Notes: generated by a model not told the origin, from the sequence alone. DNA of 64,000 nucleotides from DASRDZ01 sp035569495 (GCA_035569495.1 DATMMX010000019.1:59381-123380), one strand, 5' to 3'; positions 33,645 through 42,843 are shown, counted from the first letter of the stretch. Numbers and translations: made by a program.

Positions 33645-34378
33645 GCGACGGCGCGCTGCTGGCGCACGTTGTTGAAGATCGACCAGCCGACCGCGACGCC
33701 GATGATCGCCAGCGCCGCCCACAGGCCGTAGTGGGAGATGGTGTTGGCCAGGTCGGTGGCGGGCTTGCCGATGGCGTAGCCGGTGCCGACGTGGATGCCG
33801 ATCCAGGTCAGCGTGCCGGCCAGGTCGGCGATGACGAAGGTGCGGATGCGCATCCGCGACTCGCCGGCGGCGAGGTAGAACAGCGTCGCGGGCACGAAGG
33901 GGATGTAGTAGCCGAAGGCGATCGCCCAGGCGCCCCAGCGCTGGAACCAGCGTTCGCTGCGGGCCATGCGGCGGTGCCAGCGCGGGTCCTGCTCGGCGAG
34001 GTACTCGACGATCCTGCGTCCATAGCGGCGGCCCGCCCAGTAGAGGAAGGGGTCGCGGATCAGCAGGATGACGATGGGCGCCACGCAGACCAGCCACAGC
34101 GCCGCGTTGCCCCCGCGCGCCGCCGCGCCGCTGGCGATCATCGAGCTGGAGCTGCCATAGATGGCGCTGAGCAGCACGGGGTGGGGGCCGAGCAGCGAGG
34201 GCGCGATGGGCAGCATGACCAGGCCGTAGACGGTGAGCAGGATCAGCGGGCCGAGGCAGAACACGTCGGCGCGCCGGATGGTGACGCCGTGGGGCTCGCC
34301 CTCGGGCTCGGCGCCGTCCGGGCCGCGGCCCGGCTCGCCGCCGTCCGCGGCGACGCTCTGCTCCACCTTGATGTCCAT
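33641..34378 (-). CDS. DedA/SNARE-associated (VTT-domain) membrane protein
   Basis: A 245-residue protein with about five hydrophobic segments and the VTT-domain pattern: IRDPFLYWAGRRYGRR, then RWGAWAIAFGYYIPFVPATLFYLAAGESRM and GTLTWIGIHVGTGYAIG. DedA proteins move or scramble lipids (polyprenyl phosphate, phospholipid). The ATG at 34378 is chosen over an upstream frame opening because GACAAT ends 8 bases before it, matching the leaderless spacing common here, and it begins with a short acidic tail. Confidence 0.8.
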   Translation of the reverse strand: MDIKVEQSVAADGGEPGRGPDGAEPEGEPHGVTIRRADVFCLGPLILLTVYGLVMLPIAPSLLGPHPVLLSAIYGSSSSMIASGAAARGGNAALWLVCVAPIVILLIRDPFLYWAGRRYGRRIVEYLAEQDPRWHRRMARSERWFQRWGAWAIAFGYYIPFVPATLFYLAAGESRMRIRTFVIADLAGTLTWIGIHVGTGYAIGKPATDLANTISHYGLWAALAIIGVAVGWSIFNNVRQQRAVA

Positions 34379-34435
34379 CGCGCCGCATTGTCTCCCGGGT
34401 GGACGGTGGCGGCGCGCCCGACCTGATATCGGGAC

Positions 34436-34441
34436 TAGCAT
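34436..34441 (+). promoter_or_regulatory. -10 element TAGCAT of the aldehyde dehydrogenase gene
   Basis: TAGCAT about 48 bases before the ATG at 34490. The expected leader would carry AGGGG nine bases before the ATG. An in-frame GTG at 34457 would be nearly leaderless and is an alternative start. Confidence 0.4.
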
Positions 34442-34489
34442 GAACGGGCAGGCACCGTGATCAGCGGCTCACACCAGGGGACATGCGAC

Positions 34490-35914
34490 ATGGCGACCAC
34501 CCGGGTCCGCACCATGCAGTCGATCGACCCGTCCAGCGGCGAGCTGATCGAGGAATTCGCGCCGATGAGCGACGAGCGGGTGGACCGCCTGGTCGGCGAC
34601 GCCCATCGCGCCTTCGCCGGCTGGCGCACGCGCAGCTTCGCCCAGCGCGCCGAGCTGATGCGCCGCGCCGCCACGGTGATGCGCGAGGACGTCGAGCGCC
34701 TCGCCGCGACGATCACCGCGGAGATGGGCAAGACCCTCGCCGAGGCGCGCGCCGAGGTGGAGAAGTGCGCCTTCTGCTGCGACCACTACGCCGAGCACGC
34801 CGAGGAGTACCTGCGCGACCAGCCGATGCCCAGCGACTCGCCGCGCAGCTTCGCCGCCTTCGAGCCCATCGGCGTGGTGCTCGCGGTGATGCCGTGGAAC
34901 TTTCCGCTCTGGCAGGTGTTCCGCTTCGCCGCGCCGGGACTGATGGCGGGCAACACTGCGGTGCTCAAGCACGCCGCCAACGTCAGCCGCTGCGCGCTGG
35001 AGATCGAGGACGTGTTCCGCCGCGCCGGTTTCCCTGACAACGTGTTCCGCACGCTGCTCATCCCCGGCGGCGCGGTGGAGCGCGTCATCGCCAACCCACT
35101 GGTGCGCGCGGTGACCCTGACCGGCAGCGACACGACCGGCAGCCTGGTCGCTTCGACCGCGGGCGAGCACGTCAAGAAGACGGTGCTGGAGCTGGGTGGT
35201 TCCGACGCCTTCGTTGTTCTGGCCGACGCGGATCTGCAGGAAGCTGCCAGAGTTGGCGCGAAGTCGCGCTTCCAGAACTGCGGGCAGAGCTGCATCGCCG
35301 CCAAGCGTTTCATCGTCGTCGAGGCGGTGGCCGGCGAGTACGAGCGGCTGCTGGTCGAGCAGGCGCGCGCTCTGCGTGTTGGCGATCCGCGTGACACCAC
35401 AACGCAGATGGGGCCGATGGCCCGCGAGGACCTGCGCGCGTCTCTGGAGGACCAGGTACGCCGCGCGGTGTCGGACGGTGCGCGCGTCGCCACCGGCGGC
35501 CGCCGCATCGGTGAGCGCGGCTGGTATTACGAGCCCACCGTTCTGCTCGGCTGCACGCCGCAAAACACCGCGTTCCGCGAGGAGACCTTCGGCCCGGTGG
35601 CCGCGGTGATGCGCGTGCGCGACGAGGAGCACGCGTTGGAGGTGGCCAACGACTCGCCGTACGGGCTGGGCGGCAATCTCTGGACCCGCGACGTGGAGCG
35701 CGGCGTCGCCCTGGCGCGGCGCATGGACACCGGCGGCGTCTTCGTCAACGGCATGACCCATTCCGACCCGCGGCTGCCCTTCGGCGGCGTCAAGCGGAGC
35801 GGCTACGGGCGCGAATTGTCGAGCTTCGGCATCCGCGAGTTCGTCAACGTGCAGACCATCTGGATCGGCGACGCCGGCACCGATGGCGGCGGCGGGGGCG
35901 CGGCGGTCGAGTAA
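34490..35914 (+). CDS. NAD(P)-dependent aldehyde dehydrogenase, succinate-semialdehyde type
   Basis: A 474-residue ALDH-superfamily enzyme. The cofactor-binding part has MPWNFPLWQVFRFAAPGLMAGN. The general-base Glu is in LELGGSDAF (about residue 233), and the catalytic Cys in NCGQSCIAAKR (about 267). The C-terminal EETFGPVAAV and PFGGVKRSGYGREL are standard. The two-Cys pattern and overall look match Sad/YneI-like succinate-semialdehyde dehydrogenases, but other small aldehydes are possible. The gene stands alone, with a promoter upstream and a histidine kinase converging on it. Confidence 0.9.
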   Translation: MATTRVRTMQSIDPSSGELIEEFAPMSDERVDRLVGDAHRAFAGWRTRSFAQRAELMRRAATVMREDVERLAATITAEMGKTLAEARAEVEKCAFCCDHYAEHAEEYLRDQPMPSDSPRSFAAFEPIGVVLAVMPWNFPLWQVFRFAAPGLMAGNTAVLKHAANVSRCALEIEDVFRRAGFPDNVFRTLLIPGGAVERVIANPLVRAVTLTGSDTTGSLVASTAGEHVKKTVLELGGSDAFVVLADADLQEAARVGAKSRFQNCGQSCIAAKRFIVVEAVAGEYERLLVEQARALRVGDPRDTTTQMGPMAREDLRASLEDQVRRAVSDGARVATGGRRIGERGWYYEPTVLLGCTPQNTAFREETFGPVAAVMRVRDEEHALEVANDSPYGLGGNLWTRDVERGVALARRMDTGGVFVNGMTHSDPRLPFGGVKRSGYGRELSSFGIREFVNVQTIWIGDAGTDGGGGGAAVE

Positions 35915-35930
35915 CCGCCGCGCATGTGCG

Positions 35931-38126
35931 TCAGCCCGCGGCGGACACTGCTGCCGGCGGCGGGCTGAGCGGCAGCGAGAGCACGAAGGTGCTGCCCTCG
36001 CCGAGCGTCGAGGTCGCGGTGATGTCGCCGCCCTGCATGCGCATCAGCTCGCGGGCGAGGTGGAGGCCGAGGCCGGTGCCGAGGATGTGGCTGTTCTCCG
36101 CGGTGACGATGCGGCCGAAGCGGGTGAACAGCCGGCCCATGTCCTCCTCGGCGATGCCCAGGCCGTGGTCGCGCACCGACACCAGGGCGGCGCCGTCCTG
36201 CTGCGTCACCGTGCACTCGACGTCGCCGCCGTCCGGCGAGTATTTGAGCGCGTTGTCGACCAGGTTCTTGATCGCCGTGGCCAGCCGGGTCCGGTCGGCG
36301 GCGACGACCACCGGCGTGTCGCAGCCGTCGACGGTGATGTGCTGTCCCGGCCGCAGCGACGGCTCGGCCTGCGCGACGCAGGTGCGCACCACCTCGCACA
36401 CGTCCACGGGCTCGACGGTGAGCTGCAGGCGGTCGTCCTCGAGGCGCGCGGTGTCGAGCATCTCGTCGATCAGCGTGTTCATCTGGGCCAGCTTGCCGGT
36501 GAGCATGGGGACGACGCGGGCCACGCCCTCGGGCAGCTCGCCGAACGAGCCGTCGGCGATCATCGACATGTAGCCGCGCAGCACGGTGAGCGGGCTGCGC
36601 AGCTCGTGCGACGCCAGGTTGAGGAACTGCGACTTGGCGGTGTCGAGCGCCTGCATGCGGCGGCCGTGCTCGCGCTCCAGGCTGAAGCTCTCGGCGTTGC
36701 CCACCGCCAGGCTGGCCAGGCTGGCGATGCCCTGGAGCAGGCGGACCTCGCTCGCGCTCAGCACCCGGGGCGTGCGCGAGAGCAGGGCGAGGATGCCGAA
36801 GGGCCCGCTGCCGCAGCGGATCGGCGCCAGGGCCACCGCCTCGACCCCCGTCAGCTCGGTGACCTGGCGCAATGCCGGGCCCACCTCGCCGACCCCGCCG
36901 GTCCAGAACTCGCCGGCCAGCACCGCCTCCGCGGCGGGCAGGTCGGCGACCGGCCAGCGGCGGCCGCGCGCGCTGGTGCCCTGGTCGTCGTACTCGCCGG
37001 CGACGACCAGCTCCTCGCCGTCGAGGCGAAGCACGGTGGATCGCGGCGCGCCCAGGGCCTCGGCCGCGGAGCGGGCGACGGCGTCGAGCACCACGTCGGG
37101 GTCGAGCGAGGCGCTGAGCGCGTGGGCGGCCTGCTGCAGCACCTCCAGCTCGTGGACGCGGCGGCGAAGGAGCTGCTCGGCGAGGCGGTGCTCGACGAAC
37201 TGACCGAGCTGGCTGCCGACGTCGGACATGGTGGTGAGCAGGAGCGGGTCGGGCGGCTCCACGTCCTCGCTGAAGAACTCGATGACGCCGATCACGCCCT
37301 GGGTGCCGCCGATGGGGAAGGCCACCGCGCCGCGCAGACCCGCGCGGCGGGCGCTGTCGGAGCGGGGGAAGGCGGGCTCCTCGCCGAAGTCGGCCACCGA
37401 CATCGGCGACCCGGTGCCCCAGACCCTGCCGGGCAGCCCGGCGCCTGGTGTGAACGCGATGGCCCGGCTGGTGGCGGCGAACTCGGCGACGTCGATGCCG
37501 GGACGCGACCACAGCGTCTGCATCCGCATCTTGTGGTCATCCCTGTCCAGAACCCAGAGGATGCCGACCTTCCAGCCGATGTTGACGCCAATCGCGGCCA
37601 GAACCGCGGGGGCGGCCAGGTCCAGCGTGGCCGCCTCGCTGAGCGCGCCGGTGACCTGGAACTGCATGCGGTGGAGCTGCTCCAGGCGCTGCCGCTCGGT
37701 GAGGTCGCGGAGGAAGGCGGTGAAGACGTGCCGGCCGTCGGCGGCCACCCAGGGCGGCGAGATGCTCAGCTCGACGGGGAACTCGGTGCCGTCGGCGCGC
37801 AGCGCGCTGGCCTCGATGATGCGCCCGGCGGCGACCGCGGCGCCGGTCTCGCGGAAGCGGCGCAGGCCGGCCTCGTGGGCGGCCCGGTAGACCGGCGGGA
37901 TGATGTGCTCGCTGAGGCGGCGGCCGAGCATGTCGTCGGCGGTCCAGCCGAAGACCAGCTCGGCCTCGGGGCTCCAGGCCACCACCATGCCCTGCTCGTC
38001 GATGCTGACCACGGCGCTCATCGAGCTGGGGGTGAGCAGCCGGAACGGGGTCGGCACGTCGCCCGTCCCGCCGGACGTGGGGGCCGTGGTGGCGGGGGAG
38101 AACGGCGGAGGAGGAGCCTGGGTCAT
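35931..38126 (-). CDS. Hybrid-sensing histidine kinase: PAS-GAF-GAF-HisKA-HATPase
   Basis: A 731-residue soluble sensor kinase. A PAS domain (VSIDEQGMVVAWSPEAELVFGW) is followed by two GAF domains (about residues 165-310 and 325-480), HisKA with His507 in LNLASHELRSPLTV, and an HATPase_c with the N-box KNLVDNALKYSPDGG and G-boxes DHGLGIAEED and GTGLGLHLAREL. There are no membrane helices, so it senses internal ligands or redox state. A GGGAG site precedes the ATG at 38126. No response regulator is next to it. Two ATTGTAA copies lie upstream, one acting as its probable -10. Confidence 0.92.
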   Translation of the reverse strand: MTQAPPPPFSPATTAPTSGGTGDVPTPFRLLTPSSMSAVVSIDEQGMVVAWSPEAELVFGWTADDMLGRRLSEHIIPPVYRAAHEAGLRRFRETGAAVAAGRIIEASALRADGTEFPVELSISPPWVAADGRHVFTAFLRDLTERQRLEQLHRMQFQVTGALSEAATLDLAAPAVLAAIGVNIGWKVGILWVLDRDDHKMRMQTLWSRPGIDVAEFAATSRAIAFTPGAGLPGRVWGTGSPMSVADFGEEPAFPRSDSARRAGLRGAVAFPIGGTQGVIGVIEFFSEDVEPPDPLLLTTMSDVGSQLGQFVEHRLAEQLLRRRVHELEVLQQAAHALSASLDPDVVLDAVARSAAEALGAPRSTVLRLDGEELVVAGEYDDQGTSARGRRWPVADLPAAEAVLAGEFWTGGVGEVGPALRQVTELTGVEAVALAPIRCGSGPFGILALLSRTPRVLSASEVRLLQGIASLASLAVGNAESFSLEREHGRRMQALDTAKSQFLNLASHELRSPLTVLRGYMSMIADGSFGELPEGVARVVPMLTGKLAQMNTLIDEMLDTARLEDDRLQLTVEPVDVCEVVRTCVAQAEPSLRPGQHITVDGCDTPVVVAADRTRLATAIKNLVDNALKYSPDGGDVECTVTQQDGAALVSVRDHGLGIAEEDMGRLFTRFGRIVTAENSHILGTGLGLHLARELMRMQGGDITATSTLGEGSTFVLSLPLSPPPAAVSAAG

Positions 38127-38208
38127 CGTCGTCTCCCTGCCTTCCTCCGTGCTCCACCTGTTGATTTCGTCCACCCGAGTCTGCCACGTTGACCGACAGC
38201 AGGACACC

Positions 38209-38231
38209 ATTGTAACGTGAGCGCGATTGTA
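38209..38231 (-). promoter_or_regulatory. Promoter of the PAS-GAF-GAF kinase with repeated TTACAAT
   Basis: On the minus strand TTTACAAT and GTTACAAT occur 17 bases apart (TACAAT at 38226-38231 and 38209-38214). Either fits a -10 box. The repeat may also be a binding site shared with the divergent VOC gene. Confidence 0.45.
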
Positions 38232-38268
38232 AAGCGTCTTTTCGGCGCCTTTGGTGCGTGCGCTGAGG

Positions 38269-38274
38269 TACGCT
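38269..38274 (+). promoter_or_regulatory. -10 element TACGCT, leaderless spacing
   Basis: TACGCT ends 6 bases before the ATG of the VOC gene at 38281, with no ribosome site between. Confidence 0.55.
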
Positions 38275-38280
38275 GGGCGC

Positions 38281-38733
38281 ATGGAGATCAAGGAGCTCGG
38301 TCACCTCGTCCTCTACGTACGCAACCTGGAGCGTTCGGCGGCTTTCTACCGGGACGTGCTTGGGTGGCGGGAGGTCGTGCCCGAGGTTCCGGGGATGCCG
38401 GCCGCGGCGTTCAGCAGTGGCCGGACCCACCACGAATTGCTGCTCATCGAAGTGGGCGAGAGCGCGCAGGCGATTCCCCAGGGGCGGCGCGTCGGCATGT
38501 ACCACTTCGGGCTGAAGGTCGGTGACACTGACGACGAATTGCGCGAGGCGCTGAAGGCGGTGCAGAGCGCGGGCGCGCGCGTGATCGGCGCCAGCGACCA
38601 TACCGTGACCCACAGCCTCTACATCGAGGACCCCGACGGCAACGAGATCGAGCTGTACATCGACGTGCGCGGCGTCGACTGGAAGCACGACCCCATGCTG
38701 ATCATGGCGCCGATCCGCCCACTCGCCCTGTAG
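38281..38733 (+). CDS. VOC-fold metalloenzyme, glyoxalase/extradiol-dioxygenase-like
   Basis: A 150-residue VOC protein. Likely metal ligands are His in ELGHLVLYV, His in MYHFGLKV and Glu in EIELYIDV; IEDPDGNEIELY is the typical closing motif. It resembles the catechol-2,3-dioxygenase (CatE)-like half-proteins and glyoxalases. The reaction is unknown. The ATG at 38281 follows a -10 box by 6 bases. It faces acyl-CoA dehydrogenase genes on the other strand, so a role in catabolism is possible but unproven. Confidence 0.82.
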   Translation: MEIKELGHLVLYVRNLERSAAFYRDVLGWREVVPEVPGMPAAAFSSGRTHHELLLIEVGESAQAIPQGRRVGMYHFGLKVGDTDDELREALKAVQSAGARVIGASDHTVTHSLYIEDPDGNEIELYIDVRGVDWKHDPMLIMAPIRPLAL

Positions 38734-38747
38734 CGAAGAGACTCGCG

Positions 38748-39764
38748 CTAGGACCCGTTCTGCGCGTACAGCGCGTCGGCGATGCGCTTGCGGTGGAAGT
38801 CGGCGTCGCCGTAGGACCACTCCAGCGCCTTGCCGCGCTTCAGCCACAGGTGCAGGTCGTGCTCCCAGGTGAAGCCGATGCCGCCGTGCAGCTGCAGCGA
38901 CCACTGGTTGGCGAAGCGCTCGGCGTCGGTGGCCGCGGCCTTGGCGACCGAGGCGGCGAGCGACGCGTCGGGCAGGTCGTTGGCCAGCGCGTAGGCGGCG
39001 TAGTACACCGCTGAACGCGCGGACTCGACCTGGAGCAGCATCTCGGCGAGACGGTGCTGCACCGCCTGGAACGAGCCCACCTTGCGGCCGAACTGCTCAC
39101 GCACCTTGACGTACTCGACGGTCTGGTCGAGCAATGCGCCGGCGATGCCGACGAGCTGCGTCGCCGACGCGGCGGCGGCGTGGTCGAACAGCCACTGCCC
39201 GTGCTGCTGGGAGGTGCCGAGCAGCGTGTCGTCGCCGGTCTCGGCGGTCACCTTGAACAGGCGGCGCGCGCCGTCGAAGGACTTGAGCGGTTGCAGCGTC
39301 ACGCGATCCTGGGTGACCGCGTGGATCTCGCCGTCGCGTTCCAGCAGCAGCAGATCGGCGGTGGCGTCGGATACGTACGGCTGCGACGCGAGTCCAACGG
39401 TGGCGACGGCGGTGCCGGTGGCCAGCTTGGGCAGCCACGACTCCTTCAACGCGTCGGAACCTCCGCGCGCCACCAGCGGCGCGGCCAGCGCGGCGGATTC
39501 GAGCACCGGCTCGGGCAGCACGTGGCGACCGGATTCCTCCAGCACCAGCACCATGTCGACCTCGTCGAGCCCGCTGCCGCCGTACTGCTCGGGAATCAGC
39601 AGTCCCAGCACGCCCAGCTCGCCGAGCTTGCGCCAGCGCTCCGGTGAACGCCCGGTGCCGGAATCCCACGACGCGCGCACCGCGGCGGGTGAGCTCTCCT
39701 TGCCGAGCAGGTCGCGCACCGTGTCGCGGAGCAGGTACTGCTCTTCGCTGAAGTCGAAGTCCAC
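38748..39764 (-). CDS. Acyl-CoA dehydrogenase, small subunit type (FadE heteromer partner)
   Basis: A 338-residue flavoprotein-family subunit, shorter than the usual 380. It starts DFDFSEEQYLLRDTVRDLL. The C-terminal half keeps VREQFGRKVGSFQAVQHRLAEM and LQLHGGIGFTWEHDLHLWLKR, including the Glu expected to be catalytic. The FAD-binding central region is poorly conserved. This pattern fits the alpha2beta2 enzymes known from mycobacterial steroid side-chain catabolism (FadE26/27, FadE28/29), where the active site is shared. The GTG start is 3 bases from the stop of the partner gene. Confidence 0.85.
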   Translation of the reverse strand: MDFDFSEEQYLLRDTVRDLLGKESSPAAVRASWDSGTGRSPERWRKLGELGVLGLLIPEQYGGSGLDEVDMVLVLEESGRHVLPEPVLESAALAAPLVARGGSDALKESWLPKLATGTAVATVGLASQPYVSDATADLLLLERDGEIHAVTQDRVTLQPLKSFDGARRLFKVTAETGDDTLLGTSQQHGQWLFDHAAAASATQLVGIAGALLDQTVEYVKVREQFGRKVGSFQAVQHRLAEMLLQVESARSAVYYAAYALANDLPDASLAASVAKAAATDAERFANQWSLQLHGGIGFTWEHDLHLWLKRGKALEWSYGDADFHRKRIADALYAQNGS

Positions 39765-39767
39765 GCT

Positions 39768-40943
39768 CTAGGCCTCCCGGGGCAGGCCCAGGACGCGCTG
39801 GGCGATGATGTTCTTCTGGATCTCGTTGGTGCCCGCGTAGATCATCGAGGCGCGCGCATACAGGTAGTCACCGAGGAAACGGCCGTCGTGCTCGGCGTCG
39901 GGCGAGCCCTCCGTCAATTCCGCGCGCGGGCCGAGCACGTCGAGCGCCAGCTCCTCGAGCCGCGTTTCCATCTCCGACCAGTACAGCTTGTTGAGCGACG
40001 CCTCCGAGCCGACCGCCGCGCCCTTGACCAGCTTCGACAGGGTGCGCCGGTTGTTCAGCTCGAACAGGCGCGTCTCGATGTACTGCTGGGCGACGCGGCG
40101 GCGCACGTCGGGGTCCTCGGTGCGCTGCTCGCGGCGGGTGAGGTCGACGACGTCGGCGAACATGCGGTTGAACGCCGCGGGTGAGCCGAGGCCGGTGCCG
40201 CGCTCGAAGCCGAGCGTGGTCATGGCCACCTTCCAGCCGTCGTTGAGCGGGCCGACGAGATTGGTCCGCGGCACCCGGACGTCGCTGAAGAACACCTCGG
40301 CGAAGCGCGCGCTGCCGTCGATCTGCACAAGCGGGCGCACCTCGACGCCGGGCGAGCGCATGTCGATCAGGATGAAGGAGATGCCCTTGTGCTTCGGCGC
40401 CGCGGGGTCGGTGCGGCACAGGGTGAAGATCCAGTCGCCGAAACGGCCGAGCGACGTCCAGATCTTCTGGCCGTTGACGACGAAGTCGTCGCCGTCGACC
40501 TCTGCGCGGGTGCGCAACGATGCCAGGTCGCTGCCCGCGTTGGGCTCGCTGAATCCCTGGCACCAGATCTCGTCGCAGCGCAGGATGCGGGGCAGGTGCT
40601 CGGCCTTCTGCTCGTCGCTGCCGAAGACCATCAGGGTGGGGCCCAGCAGCCCCAGGCCGAGCCGGTTGATCCGGTCCGGCGCCTTGGCCTTGACGTACTC
40701 GTCGGTGAAGAGCGCCTGCTGCATGAGGGTGGCGGCGCGGCCGCCGTACTCCTTGGGCCAGGCCACCGCGCCGAGGCCGGCCTCGAAGAGGATGCGCTCC
40801 CACGCGCGGTAGCGCTCGAAGGACTCGCCGCCGTCCTCCCAGTCGACCGCGCGGGTGTGGTCGATCTGCTCGCGGTGCGAGGCCAGCCAGTCGCGGACCT
40901 CCTCCTGGAACGCGGCGTCCTCGGGACTGAGCTGGAAGTCCAT
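39768..40943 (-). CDS. Acyl-CoA dehydrogenase, FAD-binding partner subunit
   Basis: A 391-residue acyl-CoA dehydrogenase. The FAD/acyl sites are clear: QGFSEPNAGSDLASLRTRA and GQKIWTSLGRFGDWIF, then FFSDVRVPRTNLVG. The usual GGxGY segment with the catalytic Glu is missing, replaced by DVLGPRAELTEG, while IYAGTNEIQKNIIAQR remains. Thus it likely lends FAD while the neighbour supplies the base, as in heteromeric FadE enzymes. The ATG at 40943 is clear. Fatty or steroid-type side chains are likely substrates; the true one is unknown. Confidence 0.88.
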   Translation of the reverse strand: MDFQLSPEDAAFQEEVRDWLASHREQIDHTRAVDWEDGGESFERYRAWERILFEAGLGAVAWPKEYGGRAATLMQQALFTDEYVKAKAPDRINRLGLGLLGPTLMVFGSDEQKAEHLPRILRCDEIWCQGFSEPNAGSDLASLRTRAEVDGDDFVVNGQKIWTSLGRFGDWIFTLCRTDPAAPKHKGISFILIDMRSPGVEVRPLVQIDGSARFAEVFFSDVRVPRTNLVGPLNDGWKVAMTTLGFERGTGLGSPAAFNRMFADVVDLTRREQRTEDPDVRRRVAQQYIETRLFELNNRRTLSKLVKGAAVGSEASLNKLYWSEMETRLEELALDVLGPRAELTEGSPDAEHDGRFLGDYLYARASMIYAGTNEIQKNIIAQRVLGLPREA

Positions 40944-41032
40944 GGCGCGAATCACTCCTCCAACGCTGCTCGAACCGCAGGGCAGCGGGCACGATGATGG
41001 CACGTCGGGGAAGTGGCCCGACGAGACGCTGT

Positions 41033-42769
41033 CTAGTCCCGGCCGCCCGCCTCGGCGCGCTCGCGGGCCAGCTCCGCCTTGCGCCGCCCCAGCCAGCCGA
41101 CTCCGGCGAGCACCGCCGTCGCGCCCAGCACCGCGGTGCCCGAGCCGGGAACGCCCGAGGTCATCGGCAGCGACGCCGCCGTCCCCGGTCCGGACTGCTC
41201 GGTCACCACCGCGCCGTCGCCGCCCGAGCCTTGGCCCTGGCCCTGGTCGTCGTGCGACGCAGCCACGTCGTTGCAGGCCCCGCTCGGCCGCCCGCGCCGT
41301 CCCGCCTCCTGCACCGGCATGCTGTTCGGCGGCACCGCGTATGTTGGCGCCGACGCCTCGTTGGCCTCGCTGATCACCGCGCTGGGGATGCACTCGCTGA
41401 GCACCCGCTGGTCGGCCAGCGACGGCGCGGGCAGCGACGGCACCGAGGCGTCCGCCGGCGTGGCGAAGTCGAAGGCGCCGACCATGTCGCCAACCGTCGC
41501 GCGGCGCCAGTCGCTGAGATTCGGCGCGGTCACCTTGAACCGCGTCTCCAGCAGCCGCAGCATCGAGGTGTGGTCGAGCACGTCGCTGCACACCAGCCCG
41601 CCGCGGGTGAACGGTGAGCACACGATCATGGGAACGCGAAACCCCAGCCCGATCGGTCCCGCAATGCCGCTCGCATCGCTGGGCAGCGGCGACACGGTGA
41701 GGTACTCACCCGCGGTGCCGGGCGGCGCCACCGGCGGCGGCACGTGGTCGAAGAAGCCGCCGTTCTCGTCATAGGTGACAAAAAGTGCCGTCTTCGCCCA
41801 CACCGCGGGATTGCTGGTCAAAGCACTCAGCGCCTTCCACGTCGCCCATTCGCCCCAGGTCACCGGTGCCGGCGGGTGCTCGGTCTGCACCAGCGGCGCC
41901 AGGATCCACGACACCGACGGCAGCGTCCCCGCCGCGCAGTCGGCCTCGAAGTTGCCGGGGAACAGCGGCGTGAAGGCGTTGGCGGCGAGCGTCGGGTTCT
42001 GGTACGCCTTGAAGTAGGCGAGCACGTTGTCGCCGTAGTTGCCGTCGAGGCTGCCGTACACCTTCCACGAGACGCCGGCCTGCTGCAGCACCTCGGGCAT
42101 GGTCGTCCACGTGTACTTGAAGAGGTCGGGGGCGCGGTTGGTCAGCGTGGTGAGGTGGGGGCCGCCGTTCCTGCCGTCGGGGTCGAGCGTCCCGGTCATG
42201 GTGTAGAGCCGGTTGGGGTCGGTGGGGCCGATCACCGAGCAGTGGTAGCGGTCGCAGATGGTGAAGGCGTCGGCGAGCGCGTGGTAGAAGGGCAGGTCGT
42301 CGCGCGTGTAGTAGCCCATGGTCATGGCGCCGTTCTTGGGGTCGTCGGCCATGTGGGCCCGCACGAAGCCGTCCATGGCGCCGCCGTTCCAGGCGTCGTG
42401 CTGCGGACCCCACGAGTGGGTGATGTCGTTGGTGCACTCACCGGTGGACTTCACGGTGTCCATGCGGAACGGGAACAGATGGCCGCCGAACCCGGGCGCG
42501 TCGTAGCCAGGCTGCTGGAAGACCGGCCGCCCACCGGCCTGGCGCAGCGCCTGCGGGTCGCCGTAGCCGCGCACCCCTCGATAGGTACCGAAGTAGCTGT
42601 CGAAGCTGCGGTTCTCCTGGATCAGGAAGACGACGTGCTCGACGTCGGCGAGGCTGCCGCACTGGCGGGGAGCGGCCAGGGCGTCGACCAGGTGGCGCGG
42701 CAGCGCGGCGGCGAGGGTGGCACCGGCGGCGCCCGCCTGGAGGAAGCGGCGGCGGCTGAGTGTGGTCAT
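41033..42769 (-). CDS. Tat-exported phosphoesterase (phospholipase C/acid phosphatase family) with LPXTG-like tail
   Basis: A 578-residue exported enzyme of the PF04185 phosphoesterase family, which includes bacterial phospholipase C. The twin-arginine signal is SRRRFLQAGAAGATLAAALP. Catalytic-site segments are IQENRSFDSYFGTYRG, TDPNRLYTMTGT, YDENGGFFDHVPPP and DHTSMLRLLETRF. The C-terminus has a Gly/Ser-rich stretch, then LPMTSG, a hydrophobic helix and GRRK, the layout of a sortase signal. It would cleave phospholipids or phosphate esters outside the cell. An in-frame ATG at 42799 is an alternative start. Confidence 0.9.
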   Translation of the reverse strand: MTTLSRRRFLQAGAAGATLAAALPRHLVDALAAPRQCGSLADVEHVVFLIQENRSFDSYFGTYRGVRGYGDPQALRQAGGRPVFQQPGYDAPGFGGHLFPFRMDTVKSTGECTNDITHSWGPQHDAWNGGAMDGFVRAHMADDPKNGAMTMGYYTRDDLPFYHALADAFTICDRYHCSVIGPTDPNRLYTMTGTLDPDGRNGGPHLTTLTNRAPDLFKYTWTTMPEVLQQAGVSWKVYGSLDGNYGDNVLAYFKAYQNPTLAANAFTPLFPGNFEADCAAGTLPSVSWILAPLVQTEHPPAPVTWGEWATWKALSALTSNPAVWAKTALFVTYDENGGFFDHVPPPVAPPGTAGEYLTVSPLPSDASGIAGPIGLGFRVPMIVCSPFTRGGLVCSDVLDHTSMLRLLETRFKVTAPNLSDWRRATVGDMVGAFDFATPADASVPSLPAPSLADQRVLSECIPSAVISEANEASAPTYAVPPNSMPVQEAGRRGRPSGACNDVAASHDDQGQGQGSGGDGAVVTEQSGPGTAASLPMTSGVPGSGTAVLGATAVLAGVGWLGRRKAELARERAEAGGRD

Positions 42770-42843
42770 GCGGGGGGAAACGATCACGGGCCGTTCCATC
42801 CTGCGGATGGGCTCGGGCGTGCGCAGTTCCCCATTGCGCCTCG

